From NCBI GenBank assembly GCA_014925825.1, contig JACGCK010000174.1:1-64000 (forward strand): a stretch of DNA of 64,000 bases, written 5' to 3'. How positions within the stretch are numbered: the first letter of the stretch is position 1; each line of letters starts with the position of its first letter. Shown in pieces: positions 32,224 through 44,421 of this stretch. The notes beneath the pieces were generated by a model. The model searched no databases and was not told the DNA's origin. It saw nothing but the letters and a program-made list of their open reading frames with translations. Position numbers and translations under genes: made by a program. Source of the DNA: Pholiota molesta (Eukaryota; Basidiomycota; Agaricomycetes; Agaricales; Strophariaceae).

Positions 32224-32945
32224 AATTTCATCTGCTGACATTCTTTTGTCGTCCATTCTTTTCCTCTCCGAATGCTTGTCCACTTCTTGAAGTCAACTTT
32301 GTGCAGTTTAAGTACTGCGCGGTTCGTCATATTAAAATTGATTCATTTGTCCTCGAATCAGATCTCCCCTACTTAGTACTACAACATACCCTTTCAGGAG
32401 CACACTCTTTTTAAAGCTATTTTTCCGTTCATGTAGTACATAAAAAAATAATATTTGGCCCTCTCGCCGAGCCTTTCGTCGTTCATGGGTCGACAGAGGC
32501 AGGTTCATGTCCCTCATTCACAATAGTATTTCGCCATTCATGCACTCCCTCAGCACGATGGCCATCGTAACTATCCACGGCGGTGCAGGATCCGGAACCG
32601 CGAAGAAGGCATATTTAATATTTATTGAACTCACCTTGTGTAAGAATCAGGATAAGTAATCAATAGATCCATTGCATATGACGGGAAAGACAAATGGACT
32701 CACAATTTGTTGGATTACTTGGCCTCGGGTGCAATTTTTCTTATCATGAAATAATTGACCATGAATAAACCAGTAGCAGCGAGACGATGCATAAACGTTG
32801 TTCGTTGTTGGCCACTGCTCGCATCTTATCATGATCTTATCTTGTTTTGGTGTATTAGATTCACAGTTCGTCGTGTTTGGAACGTGGTCGGAGTGCAGTA
32901 GCCCGAAATAACGCCGGGCTCTCTTTCTCGTCGTCGTCGTACTCG
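32224..32945. other. intergenic region
   Basis: No complete gene. A short ATG-initiated stretch at 32558 resembling an asparaginase N-terminus is listed separately. Confidence 0.4.
32558..32611 (+). pseudogene. possible N-terminal scrap of an isoaspartyl peptidase/L-asparaginase gene
   Basis: The ATG at 32558 opens MAIVTIHGGAGSGTAKKA. HGGAGSG close to the start is characteristic of Ntn-type asparaginases. Nothing downstream continues the family and the frame soon ends. It may be coincidence. Confidence 0.25.
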
Positions 32946-34125
32946 ATGCCCCCGCGTTCAAATACACCATCCAAAGGCTCTTTCGGTCCCCCAAATGACA
33001 GCGCCACCTACAGAGACCTTCTTCTCTTCGAAGAACGGCTCAAGACAAATGCAGCGAACCTCCAGCGGCGTAAGGCCAGGTACCAACGTGTGTGCAAACC
33101 CACTACCAGCAGTCCTGTCATCCCGATATCTGATACCTTCTGTAGTATTCCTCTTGCACCTCCTCATTGTCATAGCATTTCTGCTATGGGAGGTGATTCT
33201 GCCACCGGAGACATCAATTCTTTCGATACCCTACCGAATGCTCCTGCAACGACTCATACCCGATGCTAACCCCAACGCAACCCTCCACCCCTACATCGCA
33301 AGCGGCTTTCTTTTTGTGAGTGTCACTACACTTGCTCTTGTGTTCGCGAGCGGGATGTATGCCGAAAAGATCGCATACGCAAACAAGTATGTGCGTGCAT
33401 TCTCCTCCAATTAACCATGCCGACATACCCATCGTAGATACGTACCGCACGCTAATCGCGCTCTCCGCTCGCTCAACATGTACCTGAACGTGCGCAAACC
33501 GCCACTCCGTTCCAAACTCTACTGGAACCCCATATCCTTCTTCTTTCCCCGGCCTGACGAGGTCTCCGCCAACGCCACATCGCGGACAGCATCTCGCTCC
33601 CCATCGCCCTCCCCACGCGCACGGCAAAGGTCCGCATCCACCACGCGGCCCATACACACCATCCCGCCAGCCACCAACCCGCGCGGCGAGCTGATCTTCT
33701 CCTCCCGCGTGGACAAGAACTTCCGCGAGGCCTACGAGCGCTACCGGTCCGCATTCGAGCGGCGGCGGGAGGTGAAGGAATACGACGAGCTCCGGAAGAC
33801 GTGGTACGGGAAGCTCATGTTCTGGAAGCGGCCGCCGGCCGCTATCGCCCTGACCGCGCCTCCGACCCCGCTGCGCACGGCGTCGTCGTCCGGTTCGTCG
33901 GTGAGGGGCCGCGGGTCGCGGAGCGGGACGCCGCCGATGGGAAACGCGGACGACGGCGGCATCGTGATGAGGCAGCGCGACCGCAGTGGTTCGCCTACGC
34001 CTACGCCTACTCCTCGCAGACGTAAACCCGTTGGCGAACGAACACCGCGCCGCGATCGGGATTCTGGGAGTGAGACGGATATGAGGACGGCAGTACTGGA
34101 AAAGAGCATTGACTGGGACCGGTGA
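32946..34125 (+). CDS. Spo7/CNEP1R1(TMEM188)-like regulatory subunit of the nuclear-envelope phosphatase
   Basis: In yeast, Spo7 binds the Nem1 phosphatase at the ER/nuclear envelope and activates the phosphatidate phosphatase Pah1. The start at 32946 (MPPRSNTPSKGSFGPP) is the first ATG in frame. The N-terminal helix TYRDLLLFEERLKTNAANLQ is the family hallmark. After an intron (AGGTACCAAC/GTGTGT to CAG/TC) comes the first membrane helix, FLLHLLIVIAFLLWEVILPP. A second is near SGFLFVSVTTLALVFASGMY. NRALRSLNMYLNVRKPPLRS follows, again as in Spo7. The tail is long, basic and Ser/Arg-rich, with FREAYERYRSAFERRREVKE and repeated SPTPTPTPRRRK, and ends SIDWDR. This tail is longer than in animal members. 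Two introns are supported. Confidence 0.75.
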
Positions 34126-34435
34126 CTGATCTTCGATATTTCTTTAAATACTGGGTTTGCTGAAATAAACAGCGATCCCTTTTTGTAATAGTATTGCAAT
34201 TTTGCTATAGAACGGAACATTTTATGTAATTGGTAAAGTGATGTTTAGATTCGTAAATTCGTAAAGTGATGCCTCCTAGTACATTTTCGAAGGCAACTAC
34301 TGTGATCATGAGAGGGATAATATAAAAGTAGGTAAACGTGTCGTGTCGTAGAATATTGGATAGATATGATAGAAATAACAAGAATATACGGCAGCCTGAG
34401 CTGCACTTGAATGTCAATTTGTTATGGGAAGAGGG

Positions 34436-36887
34436 TCAATAGAAAGTCACTAGCTCTTGGGCGCAAATCTCGCGCATGTTCTGAATCAGAGAGTGAGCTA
34501 CTCTCTCCGGTTCCATATACAACTCTGGGTCGTCTCCAGTGGCAGTCGGCTTCATCTCGAATCGGCTGGCCCTTATGGGATTTACTTGCGGCGTTAACAG
34601 CTGCAGCGCTGTAGTACCAAAAACAGGTTAGAACCTATGAGGACAGATGACCGCAATAAATCACTCACGAGATGGGTGATGGATCTTATAGCTATCATCA
34701 TCGTCAGAATCAACGCACAAAAGAGTGTTGAAAAAACGACATACTATCGGTTACGCTTCTTCAAATGCTGCTTGATGCCTATCTCGCCTATCCTCCACAT
34801 CGGATCGAGCTGTGTCATCTGACGCAAAAATCGTCAATCAAAAAAAGCACACAGAAAGCGAACAGCACTCACATTCAAAACCAGCTCGACAATCTCCTCC
34901 GGACACCCAGCCCCCGCCAGCTTCGCCCGCATCACCCACGGCACAAGCCCCATCCGCATATAATCGTTCCCCACATCCCGCATCGTCACCCCCTCAACCG
35001 CCTCGACCTTTACCCCATCCGGGACCATCAATTTATACACACACACGCCGAGACTCCAAAAATCCGCCTTGCAATTAAACCTGACATTCGGATCGAACGA
35101 CGCGGCGGTGACCTCCGGCGCGCGGAACCCGTGCGTGGTGTACGTCTGGAAGCGCGACGGCACGCCGGGCTGCGCCGCGCGCACCCGGCCCACGGCGTGC
35201 ACCGCGCCGCCGAAGTCGCCGATGGCGCAGTGCCGCGCCGCGGTGAGGAACACGTTCTCGAGTTTCAAGTCCATGTGCACGACGTGCTGCCGGTGCAGGT
35301 AGGCGAGGCCCTGCGTCTGGAGTGGGGGTTCAAAGGGTGAGCGGGAGTAGGGCAGGGTCAGGATGGGGGGGGCCTCACGATCTCGGAGATGATGAAGTAC
35401 AAGACGTTCTTCATCAGCGCGGCGGGTGTGCCCTTCTCGATTACGCCGGCGAACATGTCCAGATTTTCGGGGTAGTACTCCTACGATGGCCGTTGTCAGT
35501 ATTCTGCGACAACATTGTAAAGATTCGCGAAACTCACAGAAAACATCAACAACTGCCGCGCTCTACCCTTGATCGCAATATAGTGCGAAACATCCAGCGG
35601 AATCTGCATCACGAACTCAAGCCCCGGGATCGCCTTCTCTACGCAATGCATAACGTCCATCTGATCGCGCTTTATAATCGTCAGCACCGTGAGCTCCGTC
35701 TTCAGCGCCTCCAGCGACACCGCGTCGACCTTCTTCAGGTCGACCACCTTGATCACGCGGTACATCCCGTTGGACGAGGCCACGCGGAAGACCTCCGCGG
35801 ACGCGCCTTTGCCGATGAGGATGTCGCGGCGGCGCGCGGCGGCCGAGTCGCGTTCCAGGAAGACAACTCTGCGGGGCGGCGACGGTGTGCTCACTGGACT
35901 GGGCACGTCAGCGGGCGGAAACGACGCTTCTCGAAACAGGAGTCCCGGTGCTGGAGGAGGGAGGCCCGGCGGTGGATGGATATTCAGACCAGGCGGAGCA
36001 GGAATCGCAATCGGGGCAGTGGGTGGGGCGTGTACATACGGTCCCGTGTATTTGAACCGCGGAACAGCAGCTTTCAGCTCAGCAGATTCCGCAGAATCGC
36101 TGGTGTCCGTGGATGTCGAGTTCCTGGACAGCGCGCCTACAACGCAAGCGCCCGCAGCAAGGTGCGGTTGGTAAGCCAAAGAGGCATCAGATTCAGAAAC
36201 GTCCTCAGACCCAGGATGGACGGCAGTATCATCGAGGGTTGATTCTCTGTCCACCAAACGAGAACGTCCAAAATGGAAGCGAAGCGCGTTACGCAGCATC
36301 TCCTGGTTAGTTTCAGTGGGAGAAGGAATAATAGCGTCCGTGGTGAATGACCCATATCTATTATCAACCGCCCTTGGGCCTTTGAGATGATTGGATAAGG
36401 CTTCGACCGACGTTTCCTCGGGATCGTCCACAGTAATCTCTGGCAGGGTAGCCATATCAATAGATCTAGTCTGGGTCTGGGAAGAAGGACCTGTTACTGC
36501 GTTGGGCTGAAGCCATTCAGCTCCAGAAAGCGGACTAAGAAGCTGGTGATGTACGAGCGGCGAACCCCAGCGACGGCCTTGTCTGCGGTTCCCTATTTCT
36601 TGAGGAAGAGATGGTAGGACCTTCGACTCCGAGGTATCTGCCACGAAGCGTGATCTCGGAGGCCTGATGATCCGCGCTTCCAGAGGTAAGTTGGACCTTT
36701 CTTCTTTGTGGGGGCTCGTGTGGATGGCTGGATGAGATTCTGGGAGCATGGTGCAGACGTCGGTGATGGGAATTCCAGTAGAGCGCGGTTCGACGGGTGG
36801 GGCTGAATGGTCGTTTTCATTGCTCTTCTTCGACTTCCGAAAGCTGAAGATCCTCCGTAAAGGAGCAAAGCTGAGGGCCAAGATCAT
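34436..36887 (-). CDS. protein kinase with long N-terminal extension
   Basis: Start at ATG 36887 (MILALSFAPLRRIFSFRKSK). The first 330 residues are disordered, with Pro-rich stretches. The kinase domain begins at ILIGKGASAEVFRVASSNGM (Gly loop), VIKVVDLKK (ATP-binding Lys) and a Glu-bearing helix. The third and fourth exons give EYYPENLDMFAG and a catalytic loop HMDLKLENVFL, where the usual HRD Arg is Met. DFGGAVHAVG, FRAPEVTA and ADFWSLGVCVYKL complete the fold. The end is not settled: if the last intron is retained, the frame stops at 34744 after KKRNR; if the GTAACC donor is used, another 57 codons (RFEMKPTATGDDPELYMEPE, ending ELVTFY) follow to 34436. The longer form looks like real protein and is preferred. 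Confidence 0.75.
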
Positions 36888-38292
36888 GATAGCGAGAATC
36901 AAGGAGGCGGGGTAGGCAGTGGCTTAGGGCAGTCAGTGAAGATGGGAGCAGTGACTCTCGAGGCGTTGGGTGTCGCACGAGTGAAAAGCGCTGGAGGATA
37001 ATCTGACCAGTTTTAACTCTACGCTCGAGTGGCGTGTGGCACAACAAGGAAAGATAAGTGATATGCGGGATCAGTGAGTTGAGCGACGACGATGCGACCG
37101 TCGAGGCAGGACAACAAATGGTAACACACCCAACCGCGGTAGCATCGTCGCTTATGAGGGGAAGGCGATTCGTTTTGTTTGTGTTTTGCACCCAAGTACC
37201 ACTGCTAATTGTTGTCTATTGTGGTTGAGCAGTGTGAGCATCACAAAGAAAGGCGCGACCGGAAGCAAAATATTCCATCGCGACTTCGTGAGTGGCGTGA
37301 TGCGCTTTGATGCGGTGATGCGGCGGTGAAGGACAAAGCGCAGAGCGCCGAGACGGGCAATAGTGCTTGACGCCATTGCAACCGTATTGTGAAGCATTGG
37401 AAATTCGGCTGCACATGCCATTGGTGCTGGGGAGTCGGGACTCAAAGTGGTGCGCATGTAGTACGAGGACCAGAGTGAGTGGTAGTTGTTATTGTTGTTT
37501 TAGGTTTGGACGAATTTGCAAAACATGCGTACGCGTTTTGTCCGGCATTCTCCTTGAGCTATAAGAAAACAAAAATCGCTGTGAACCCTCCATGAGGGGT
37601 ACAAAAACCCTCGGTTCTGGCTTTGTCTGACTATTCAACAATGTAAGTTGGTATGCTAAAAATCGCAAGTAGTTCGCATTGCATTTGGCGGCAGTTGACT
37701 TGTACGACGTGACCGATCGACGTCGACGTCATGACAGGCGGCAGCACTACCAACGCAATATAGGTCCATCTCACAGCCGTCACACCAGAACTTGACGGAT
37801 AATACAACATACGCATGTTGCCAACATGGAATTCGAAAAAAGGGGTGTCGCGATTAAACAAGCAACTCAACGATGGAAAAAAGTCCAAAATAATAAAAAT
37901 ATATGTAAGTAAGAAATGTGAAAACGCGGTATCGCGGTAGAAACTTGAAACGCAAAAAGAAAGATACAATCCGGAGGCAAGGAAGGAGGGGCGCGGGATG
38001 TCAATCCCACTTATAACGCAGGCTACATACATAGCGCTACGCGAAAGATAGGCTACGGCGGCTACGTCACGACGGATGGAAAGGAACGGCATGCATCACC
38101 AGATACATCACAGATAGGAATCAGGATAGGTGTCGCGATAGGGAGGGAGGGAGATGGGATATCCAGGCTACCGCCGACATCATCACGCTCTCGCAGACTT
38201 TATTTCTGCCCGGGCCCACCAACGAAAAAAAAAAGAGTGAAAGAGGTATACACGGAGAATCATAAATAAGGTCTATGAGAGCGCGGCGGGGT
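36888..38292. other. intergenic region upstream of the kinase gene
   Basis: Short open frames near 37152-37457 have no recognisable similarity. It holds the kinase promoter and the 3' flank of the GPI-protein gene. No repeat or RNA gene was recognised. Confidence 0.45.
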
Positions 38293-39404
38293 CTATAACA
38301 AGGCCGAACAGAGAAGGGACGCTGCGACCGTCAGCGCCAGAACGGAGAGCGGGAGGCGGGTGGCACCCCGGGCAGCGCTGGTTGCGACAGCATTGGCGGC
38401 AGTTGCCGCCGACGTCGACGCGAGCGCTGTGGGTGCCGTGGGGGTGGTCGTAGGTGCAGACGCCGCCCCGCTGGGCGTTGTCGACGCGGACGCGACGGCT
38501 GGCGTTGATGATGATGATGAGGATGAGGCTGAAGCGGGTGTCGGGGATGTGAAGACGGTGGCCAATCGAGATGATGATGAAGTGCCCCGGGATGATGACG
38601 TGCTGGAACGGGCAGTGGACGCCGACGAGTCCGCGGTTGAGAGGGCGCCGATGGTCCTCGTCGAAGTCGCGATAGAACCAGAGGTGGACACGGTCAAGGA
38701 CGATGGAATCGGGATAGGTGCTGTTGCCGATGCCAGGGGCGCCTGGAAGGACCCACCCATTCCTTTGAGACTAGATGGATGTCAGTCGAGGTCTGATGTT
38801 GTTCCGGGACGGGACTGGAAACGTACGTGAAGAAAGAAGACCATCCAGAATACGGCAAGCTGTCGTTCCCTTTCAACGTTGTTGAGGTGATGGCGATGTA
38901 GCTGCGCAGTGATAAATTAAAATACAAGGGCGTGAATGCGGTCAACTCACTAGGTATCAGAGTTGGGTCCAGCAGCTGGATTGGGCTAGAGGATCGAAAT
39001 TAGAGTGGCAATTTTGTAAGGAAGATGCCACGCACTGTAAAGGTGACGGACTGGGTCTTCGAGACATCTACCGGGGGCAAGGTTTGCACGAGTTGCTAGA
39101 TGAAGAAGAGTTATAGCATGTATGAGGTCGCCCAATATGACAGCGAACGCACCTGACGCCCTGTGTACAACCCAATGGTAGACATTCCAACTGCTGTGAG
39201 TAGCGGCCGTTCGCCATTATCGACCCAGGTAATCGTGCAAGGTTTGTTCGCATTGCACGTCGAGCCTTTAAGAGGCTCAACAACCTGTGATTCGATAAGC
39301 TTCAAACCTCGTCAAAGAATTAGGTAAAGACGCACGAATAATCCAGCGCGGACGGTATCCAGAAAGAGAATTGCCAAAGCCAGGGCCAAAAATGTAGGGT
39401 ACAT
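38293..39404 (-). CDS. GPI-anchored Ser/Thr-rich cell-wall protein, Kre9/Knh1-like N-terminal domain
   Basis: Start at 39404: MYPTFLALALAILFLDTVRA is a signal peptide, with an intron right after AGLF. The next exon gives LIESQVVEPLKGSTCNANKP, then CTITWVDNGERPLLTAVGMS and IGLYTGRQ; later exons give LVQTLPPVDVS, NPAAGPNSDTY and YIAITSTTLKGNDSLPYSGW, the single Ig-like fold of this fungal family. A Ser/Thr/Ala-rich stretch follows (38720-38380). The protein ends in a hydrophobic tail (LPLSVLALTVAASLLCSALL), the usual GPI-addition signal. Such proteins sit in the cell wall or outer membrane face; their exact role is not defined. It is a paralogue of the gene at 42064-42943. Confidence 0.78.
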
Positions 39405-40243
39405 TTCAGATATTTAATGAGTGTGGTTGTTCGCGTGAAAGAACGTGGTATGCAAGTCGAGTTGCTTGCAAGTGTAAAGTTTGACGAAGATTTTGCTGAG
39501 AGTTATCACCGATTGCGAGTCCTGCAAGGCATAGGGTAAGAAGATGATGAGAGTATAACAATAACCGGCTTATCACTTACTTGGGCGTGAAATTCGTTAT
39601 GATCGTGTGGTCGTCGCGGTCGTCGTCAAGCTTGGTGTTCAACACCCAAAAATTACTCCGCAAGGCAACGCCGGCATTTCCCGGCCTGCCGCTTCCGGCA
39701 GCTATGAATTGATTGAACTGGTGACCTTAAACGTCACTCCTTCTGGCGATTCCTCCACTTCGAAGTTCGCAAAGCCTATCAAGTCCCTTTTCATATCTCT
39801 GTTCTGGCATGTTGCAATCCTACTTATAGAATGACAGATTCATACCAAGGTCAACGGTCGGAATATTCTCGTTATCCCGCCGACTCATTACTAGGCCAAG
39901 TCAAAGCCTGAAGGTGCTTTCGAGATAGCAGTGGACGTATGATCAAATGGCAAGCAGAACTTGACAATCCTTATGATCCGTTGAATGTTCGACAGAGGAC
40001 ACGCAGTGTTCTCGTGCCACTGGATGTACGTTTCCCGTGCCACTGGATGGAACTAAATTCTAATACATTGCACCTACCTCTCCCACGACATGACATACTG
40101 AAATCCCAGCATCGTCAACGGCTGCGCAGTAGCCGATGGCACATTCAGCGCTCATTCAGCGCTGAGCATTCACATAATACTTGCCAGCCAATTCATTCTA
40201 TCATTCCTTTCTTCCACATTGTCGTGTCTATCCAAGGATTATC
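39405..40243. other. divergent intergenic region
   Basis: Between the GPI-protein start (-) and the cupin start (+); holds both promoters. No gene seen. Confidence 0.4.
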
Positions 40244-41040
40244 ATGTCCAGCTACGACGACACCCTCCCACCTACCATCCAAGTAAGCGAGAACGCGGAC
40301 ATGGTACATATTCACCATCTTTTTTCATGTAGCCCAGGCAACTAATCCTGTCGCCCTCCCAGACATTCCTCCGCGAAAACACCTACCTCGCACGCGCGCA
40401 CATCCGCCCCGGCGCGCAGGAGTTCCACGTGCCCCCGCACTGGCACGCGACGCACGACGAGCTGTTCCACGTCGTGCACGGACGGCTGGAGGTGCGTATC
40501 GGGGCGGAGACGAGGTTCTATGGGCCGGCGGACGGCGAGATCTGCATCCCGAGGGGTGTGGTGCACAGTCTGCGGGTGGAGAAGGGGGAGGAGTGTGTGT
40601 TTGAGGAGAGGACGGAGCCGATGGTACGTGCGCCGTGGTTATTTCCTATCTTATAATTACTTCCTTCGAGTGGGCTTAGCAAACACCCTGCATTTGATCT
40701 CCACATCTGAACTTAGGACGACGAGAAAGAGCTATTCTTCCGCAACTTCCTCCACGGCGGAATGGCATCCGAAGGCTTCCTGGAAGCAATGCAAATCATG
40801 TACCACGGGGACATGCGTCCCGTTCTCCCGTTACACGTCAAATGGGTTGAAGCGGCGGTGCGTTAGCATTCTCCTTACCTTATCCGGCCTCGGTGTCGAT
40901 CTATCTCGAGCGCTTATTGACGTTATTACGCACTCCGGATTTTGATTTTTGAAATGCAGCTTGTGAATGTAGTAGGCGGCTATCTCGCTGCGTGGCTGGG
41001 CTACAAGCTCAGGTTTCAGAGCTTGAAGAAAATGTCATAA
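40244..41040 (+). CDS. cupin-domain protein
   Basis: MSSYDDTLPPTIQ, then an intron and TFLRENTYLARAHIRPGAQE. The cupin motif 1 is VPPHWHATHDELFHVVHGRL: two histidines and a glutamate/aspartate in metal-binding spacing (HWHATHDE). Motif 2 is GEICIPRGVVHSLRVEKGEE, with the distal His. Later exons give DDEKELFFRNFLHGGMASEG, then LPLHVKWVEAA and a hydrophobic C-terminal helix (NVVGGYLAAWLGYKLRF). The end is KKMS with TAA at 41038. Three introns. Members bind a metal and act as dioxygenases, isomerases or sensors, so function is open. The C-terminal helix could tether it to a membrane. Confidence 0.78.
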
Positions 41041-42063
41041 GCATGTTCTCCCACCGCGTCTTGTACTTCTCGTATGCGTATGAATTATATGATTTATATG
41101 ATTTTTGACTGGAGCTCGAGTACTTGAATTCATCCCTTGACACATCGTTATTCAGGCGCAGGGCTCAGGAAAGAAAGCAGACTTGAGCAGGTCGAGCTAA
41201 GCCAACTTCAGCAATATAACGCTGTAAAAGCAGAGCGACTGGCAAACCTGCCACTCCTCAATTAAATAAGCGCTCATGCGCATGTGATAATTTTCAATCC
41301 GAGTCACTTTGATCAACGACAATAAGGACCATTATCATTTTGGTACAACACCAAACCGTTTGTCGTTTTCAACTTTTGCCCTTCAGACCGAGCAGAACGG
41401 CGTCGCGGTCAGCGTGTGTCAGTGGTGAGAGAGATCGATTGCCAACATGTCACAAGAGAACGTCTAAGTACTTATATAAAGTATGTTTGGTCTCTAAACT
41501 TTATTTTTGACATCTTGTGTGTTTTTTCAGCCCACGCGCAGCCATGCGCTGAGCGTTTGGCAATTTACGTCGAATGTGTGTACATATCATTGGGTTATCA
41601 TTGGGACCGTGTGGTATCTACTATCTACCGCGCAGCGGGCGTTAATCGAAATCTTTGACGGAAGAGCGTCAATCCTGATGTCGCCGAAAGTCGTGGATAA
41701 CGCGGACAGTACTTATACTTGTTAAATAAGTAGCACTGAGGTGAATCGGAAGGAGACGAGTAAATCTCCCGCAGGCTTCCTGATCTGATGCACACCAATC
41801 CTGTGAAAACATATTCCTTCTATTCAATCACCCGGTAGGAAACAGAACAGCAAACAACGAAAAAAGAGAACCAGAGAAAAAACCGCATGAATATTTAGGA
41901 CGAAATGGGGTATGGGATTAGGGCACAGCCAGAGGCAGCAAAGCCGGCGCAATGCTGTAGTATATTGTAGGCATCAAGCATCCAGGCAGGAAACATCATC
42001 TACAGCATGTGCGATCAAAGCGTGAACGTAGTCAACTGGAAGATGTTAACATCGACGTCGGCT
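41041..42063. other. intergenic region without recognised genes
   Basis: Open frames around 41416-41725 do not resemble known proteins. Otherwise AT-rich sequence between two converging genes. Confidence 0.4.
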
Positions 42064-42943
42064 TTAGAACATGGTAACACCGACGAGCGCGCCGAGGAAC
42101 GCGGTCGCCCAGCTGGCCTGCACCGACAGGGCACCGCTGGCTTTCGACGTCGACGTGGCCTTGGCGGAGGTGGTGCCAGAGGACGCGGGCTTGCTCGTGC
42201 CGGTGGTGGTGGCGGCGGCCGTGGTCGCAGCGGCGACTGTGGTGGTCTGGCTGGCAAGGGGCGCAGTGGACTGGCCGGCAATTTGGGAGAGGACATCCGC
42301 GGTGAAGACGCCGGTCATGCCGTCGAGGCTATTGCAAGCACGCATATTTAGAGACGGAAGACAATGGAAAGAAATCGGGAGGGTGCGTACTGGAACTTGG
42401 CGGAGAAAGCGAGGGCAGGGAATTGGGGCTGAGTAGCATCCTTGAGGGACAGAGACTCGAAGCGGATGAAGCTAAAAACAGCTGAGTATCGAAAGCTGAA
42501 CGCGAATGCAAAGGCGACATACTATTCACTGCTGACGGGCCCAATGGTGGGGTCGGGGGTGAAGTTGAGTGTGGAAACCTGAGAGACATCGATGCTGGCG
42601 TTAAGAGTCTGGAGGGAAGTCTTGAGGATGCACAAGGTCAGCTTATTAGTCCCTGGATATGAGGAGGGAATCGTAGTACCTGTTGTTGGGCATTTCCGGC
42701 GTAGATAGAGATTTTCGAGGGACCGAATTGGGCAAGACTGGGGTATGGCCATCATCTTGCCATGTAACAACAGCAGGCTGTCCACCGGTATAGCTCGTAG
42801 CGGCAACGGGAGCGGTCACCTAACGGAAAAAAACCAGAATAAGAAAAGGATCTTATCGCTGCTGTTTTCCGGTGAAAACATACGAAGACGGTGGCGAAAG
42901 CTGCAGAAGCAGTGGCGAGGACGACAAGGACTTTGCAGAACAT
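42064..42943 (-). CDS. GPI-anchored Ser/Thr-rich Kre9/Knh1-like protein, with an apparent 1-nt frameshift
   Basis: Signal peptide MFCKVLVVLATASAAFATVF starts at 42943. After an intron comes VTAPVAATSYTGGQPAVVTW then QDDGHTPVL, the typical Ig-like entry. Here the frame breaks: the next conserved block, FGPSKISIYAGNAQQQ, is in a different frame and would need one extra base after GTCTTG near 42736. The following exons are intact: TSLQTLNASIDVSQVSTLNF, YFIRFESLSLKDATQPQFPA and SLDGMTGVFTADVL. A Thr/Ser/Ala tail and a hydrophobic GPI signal (WATAFLGALVGVTMF) complete it. It may be a recent pseudogene or a sequencing error. Paralogue of 38293-39404. Confidence 0.65.
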
Positions 42944-44421
42944 TGTGGTGGTGTTTGGTAAACGAATGGAGGTTGAGGGAAAGTGGGGGTTGCACGAAGC
43001 AAGTCGTTGACGGGAAGGGTGATGGACGTTAGGAAACAAGGAAGACGAAATCTGTTGCCTGCGGTGTTTATATGTAGCTTTCCTCCCATCATTTTTTCGC
43101 TGGCGTGCGTGCCCAGGCACATCAAACCATAACAACATCAACAAACAAGCCTTGTCTATTTTTGGTATCTCTGCATGCGGGTTGTGACTCCCGATTATCA
43201 CACCTCTCGTCCGTCAGAAAAGCGCCGAAGCGGTGAGCAGGAATAGGCAGAAATTGGCCGCAAAAAAGGCGATAGAAATTTTAATTGAAGCTTCTGCTGC
43301 AGACAGTCGACAGCGATATCTGCTACTTAACAAAGTCTTGGCTGCTGGCAACCTGTTGCCTCAACCAAGCCTTAACGTTTAACATACATACCTTGGCGTC
43401 TAAGCATCAACGGGCCAACTTGGCCCAACGGCATCGCGAATTTCCCAAAAATGTTAAAATGGGTGACATTCCACAACGCTAACTTGAATTATAATTCAAG
43501 TGTCACCTCAAGCGACGTCAGTCGGAGCTCGAATTTCGAATATTTGGATTTCCTTGGATTTCCATAACGTCCACAATGGCTAATTTGAAGTCAATATCTT
43601 GAATCCAGCGAGGGAGATCCTTGCGAGGCCCTCTAGTCTCCCTCTAATGAAATATATACTCCTTAAAATTAGGCAAAACACTATATTGCATGTAGGTGAG
43701 GCTCTAGATAAGGTAATACAATATAATCTCCGAGTCTGCAGAGCTCACACTTCGTCTGCTGCCTACAATCGGAGCACCAAGTGCGAAGGCTTGGCAAGGG
43801 CACTCGATAATCATGCCGGGATGCCGCTCGTCCAACGCTAACGGAAAAGGAAAGAAAGGGTCCAAAATGGCAACGGTTGACAGTTTTTGACATTCAAAAA
43901 TTTGGAAGGGGGGTCGAGAGGCCTCCTCCAAATTCGAGATTAGACCTGTCAACTTGAAAGTCAGTTGACAGCTCGGAGTTATGCCATCAGCGGCACCTCG
44001 GCGAAGGACCCTTGTTACCAAGTATTTAGAGTTAGATATTCAAGTTAGCGTTGTGGAATGTCACCCAATGATGTCTTTAAGTCCGAGCTGCGGACGGAAC
44101 CAGACGCGACTCGAATTCCAATAACACTGCAGGCCTGCATGCCAGCACCTCAACGGGCACGGACCTCGTCCTCAAAGTACATAGTTCAAACATAATTAGA
44201 ATATATTTCTGCAGAATTTCGCCTTCGAAAATTGGACTCTTTAATACATATCTCATGTGCAATCAAATACATGTACAGACAATTCGTGGCTGGTATATTG
44301 TTCTTCGTGATGTATCGCCCGCTTCACCGGAAATAGCTGCACACCAGCAACTGCCGAGATTTCGCGAACTTCCCTGGAACTTCCCATGATGGGCTGCGCC
44401 AATTCCGCCTCCGGAGATTCA
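42944..44421. other. intergenic region with a transposon
   Basis: Apart from the inverted-repeat element at 43461-44066 no gene is supported. Confidence 0.5.
43461..44066. mobile_element. 606-bp non-autonomous DNA transposon with perfect 29-bp terminal inverted repeats
   Basis: Left repeat 43461-43489 starts GGGTGACATTCCACAACG; its exact reverse complement is at 44038-44066. The flanking triplets are AAT on both sides (43458-43460 and 44067-44069), a likely 3-bp target duplication. The interior codes for nothing and contains a small hairpin around 43946-43975 (TGTCAACT..AGTTGACA). Perfect ends suggest recent movement with enzymes supplied elsewhere. The superfamily is not assigned. Confidence 0.8.

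Noticed and set aside
37152..37457. Possible small membrane protein on the minus strand
   Set aside because: No similarity, no signal of splicing, and the region fits the kinase promoter.
41416..41725. Two open frames with a possible intron
   Set aside because: Splicing is possible but the product resembles nothing and is very short.
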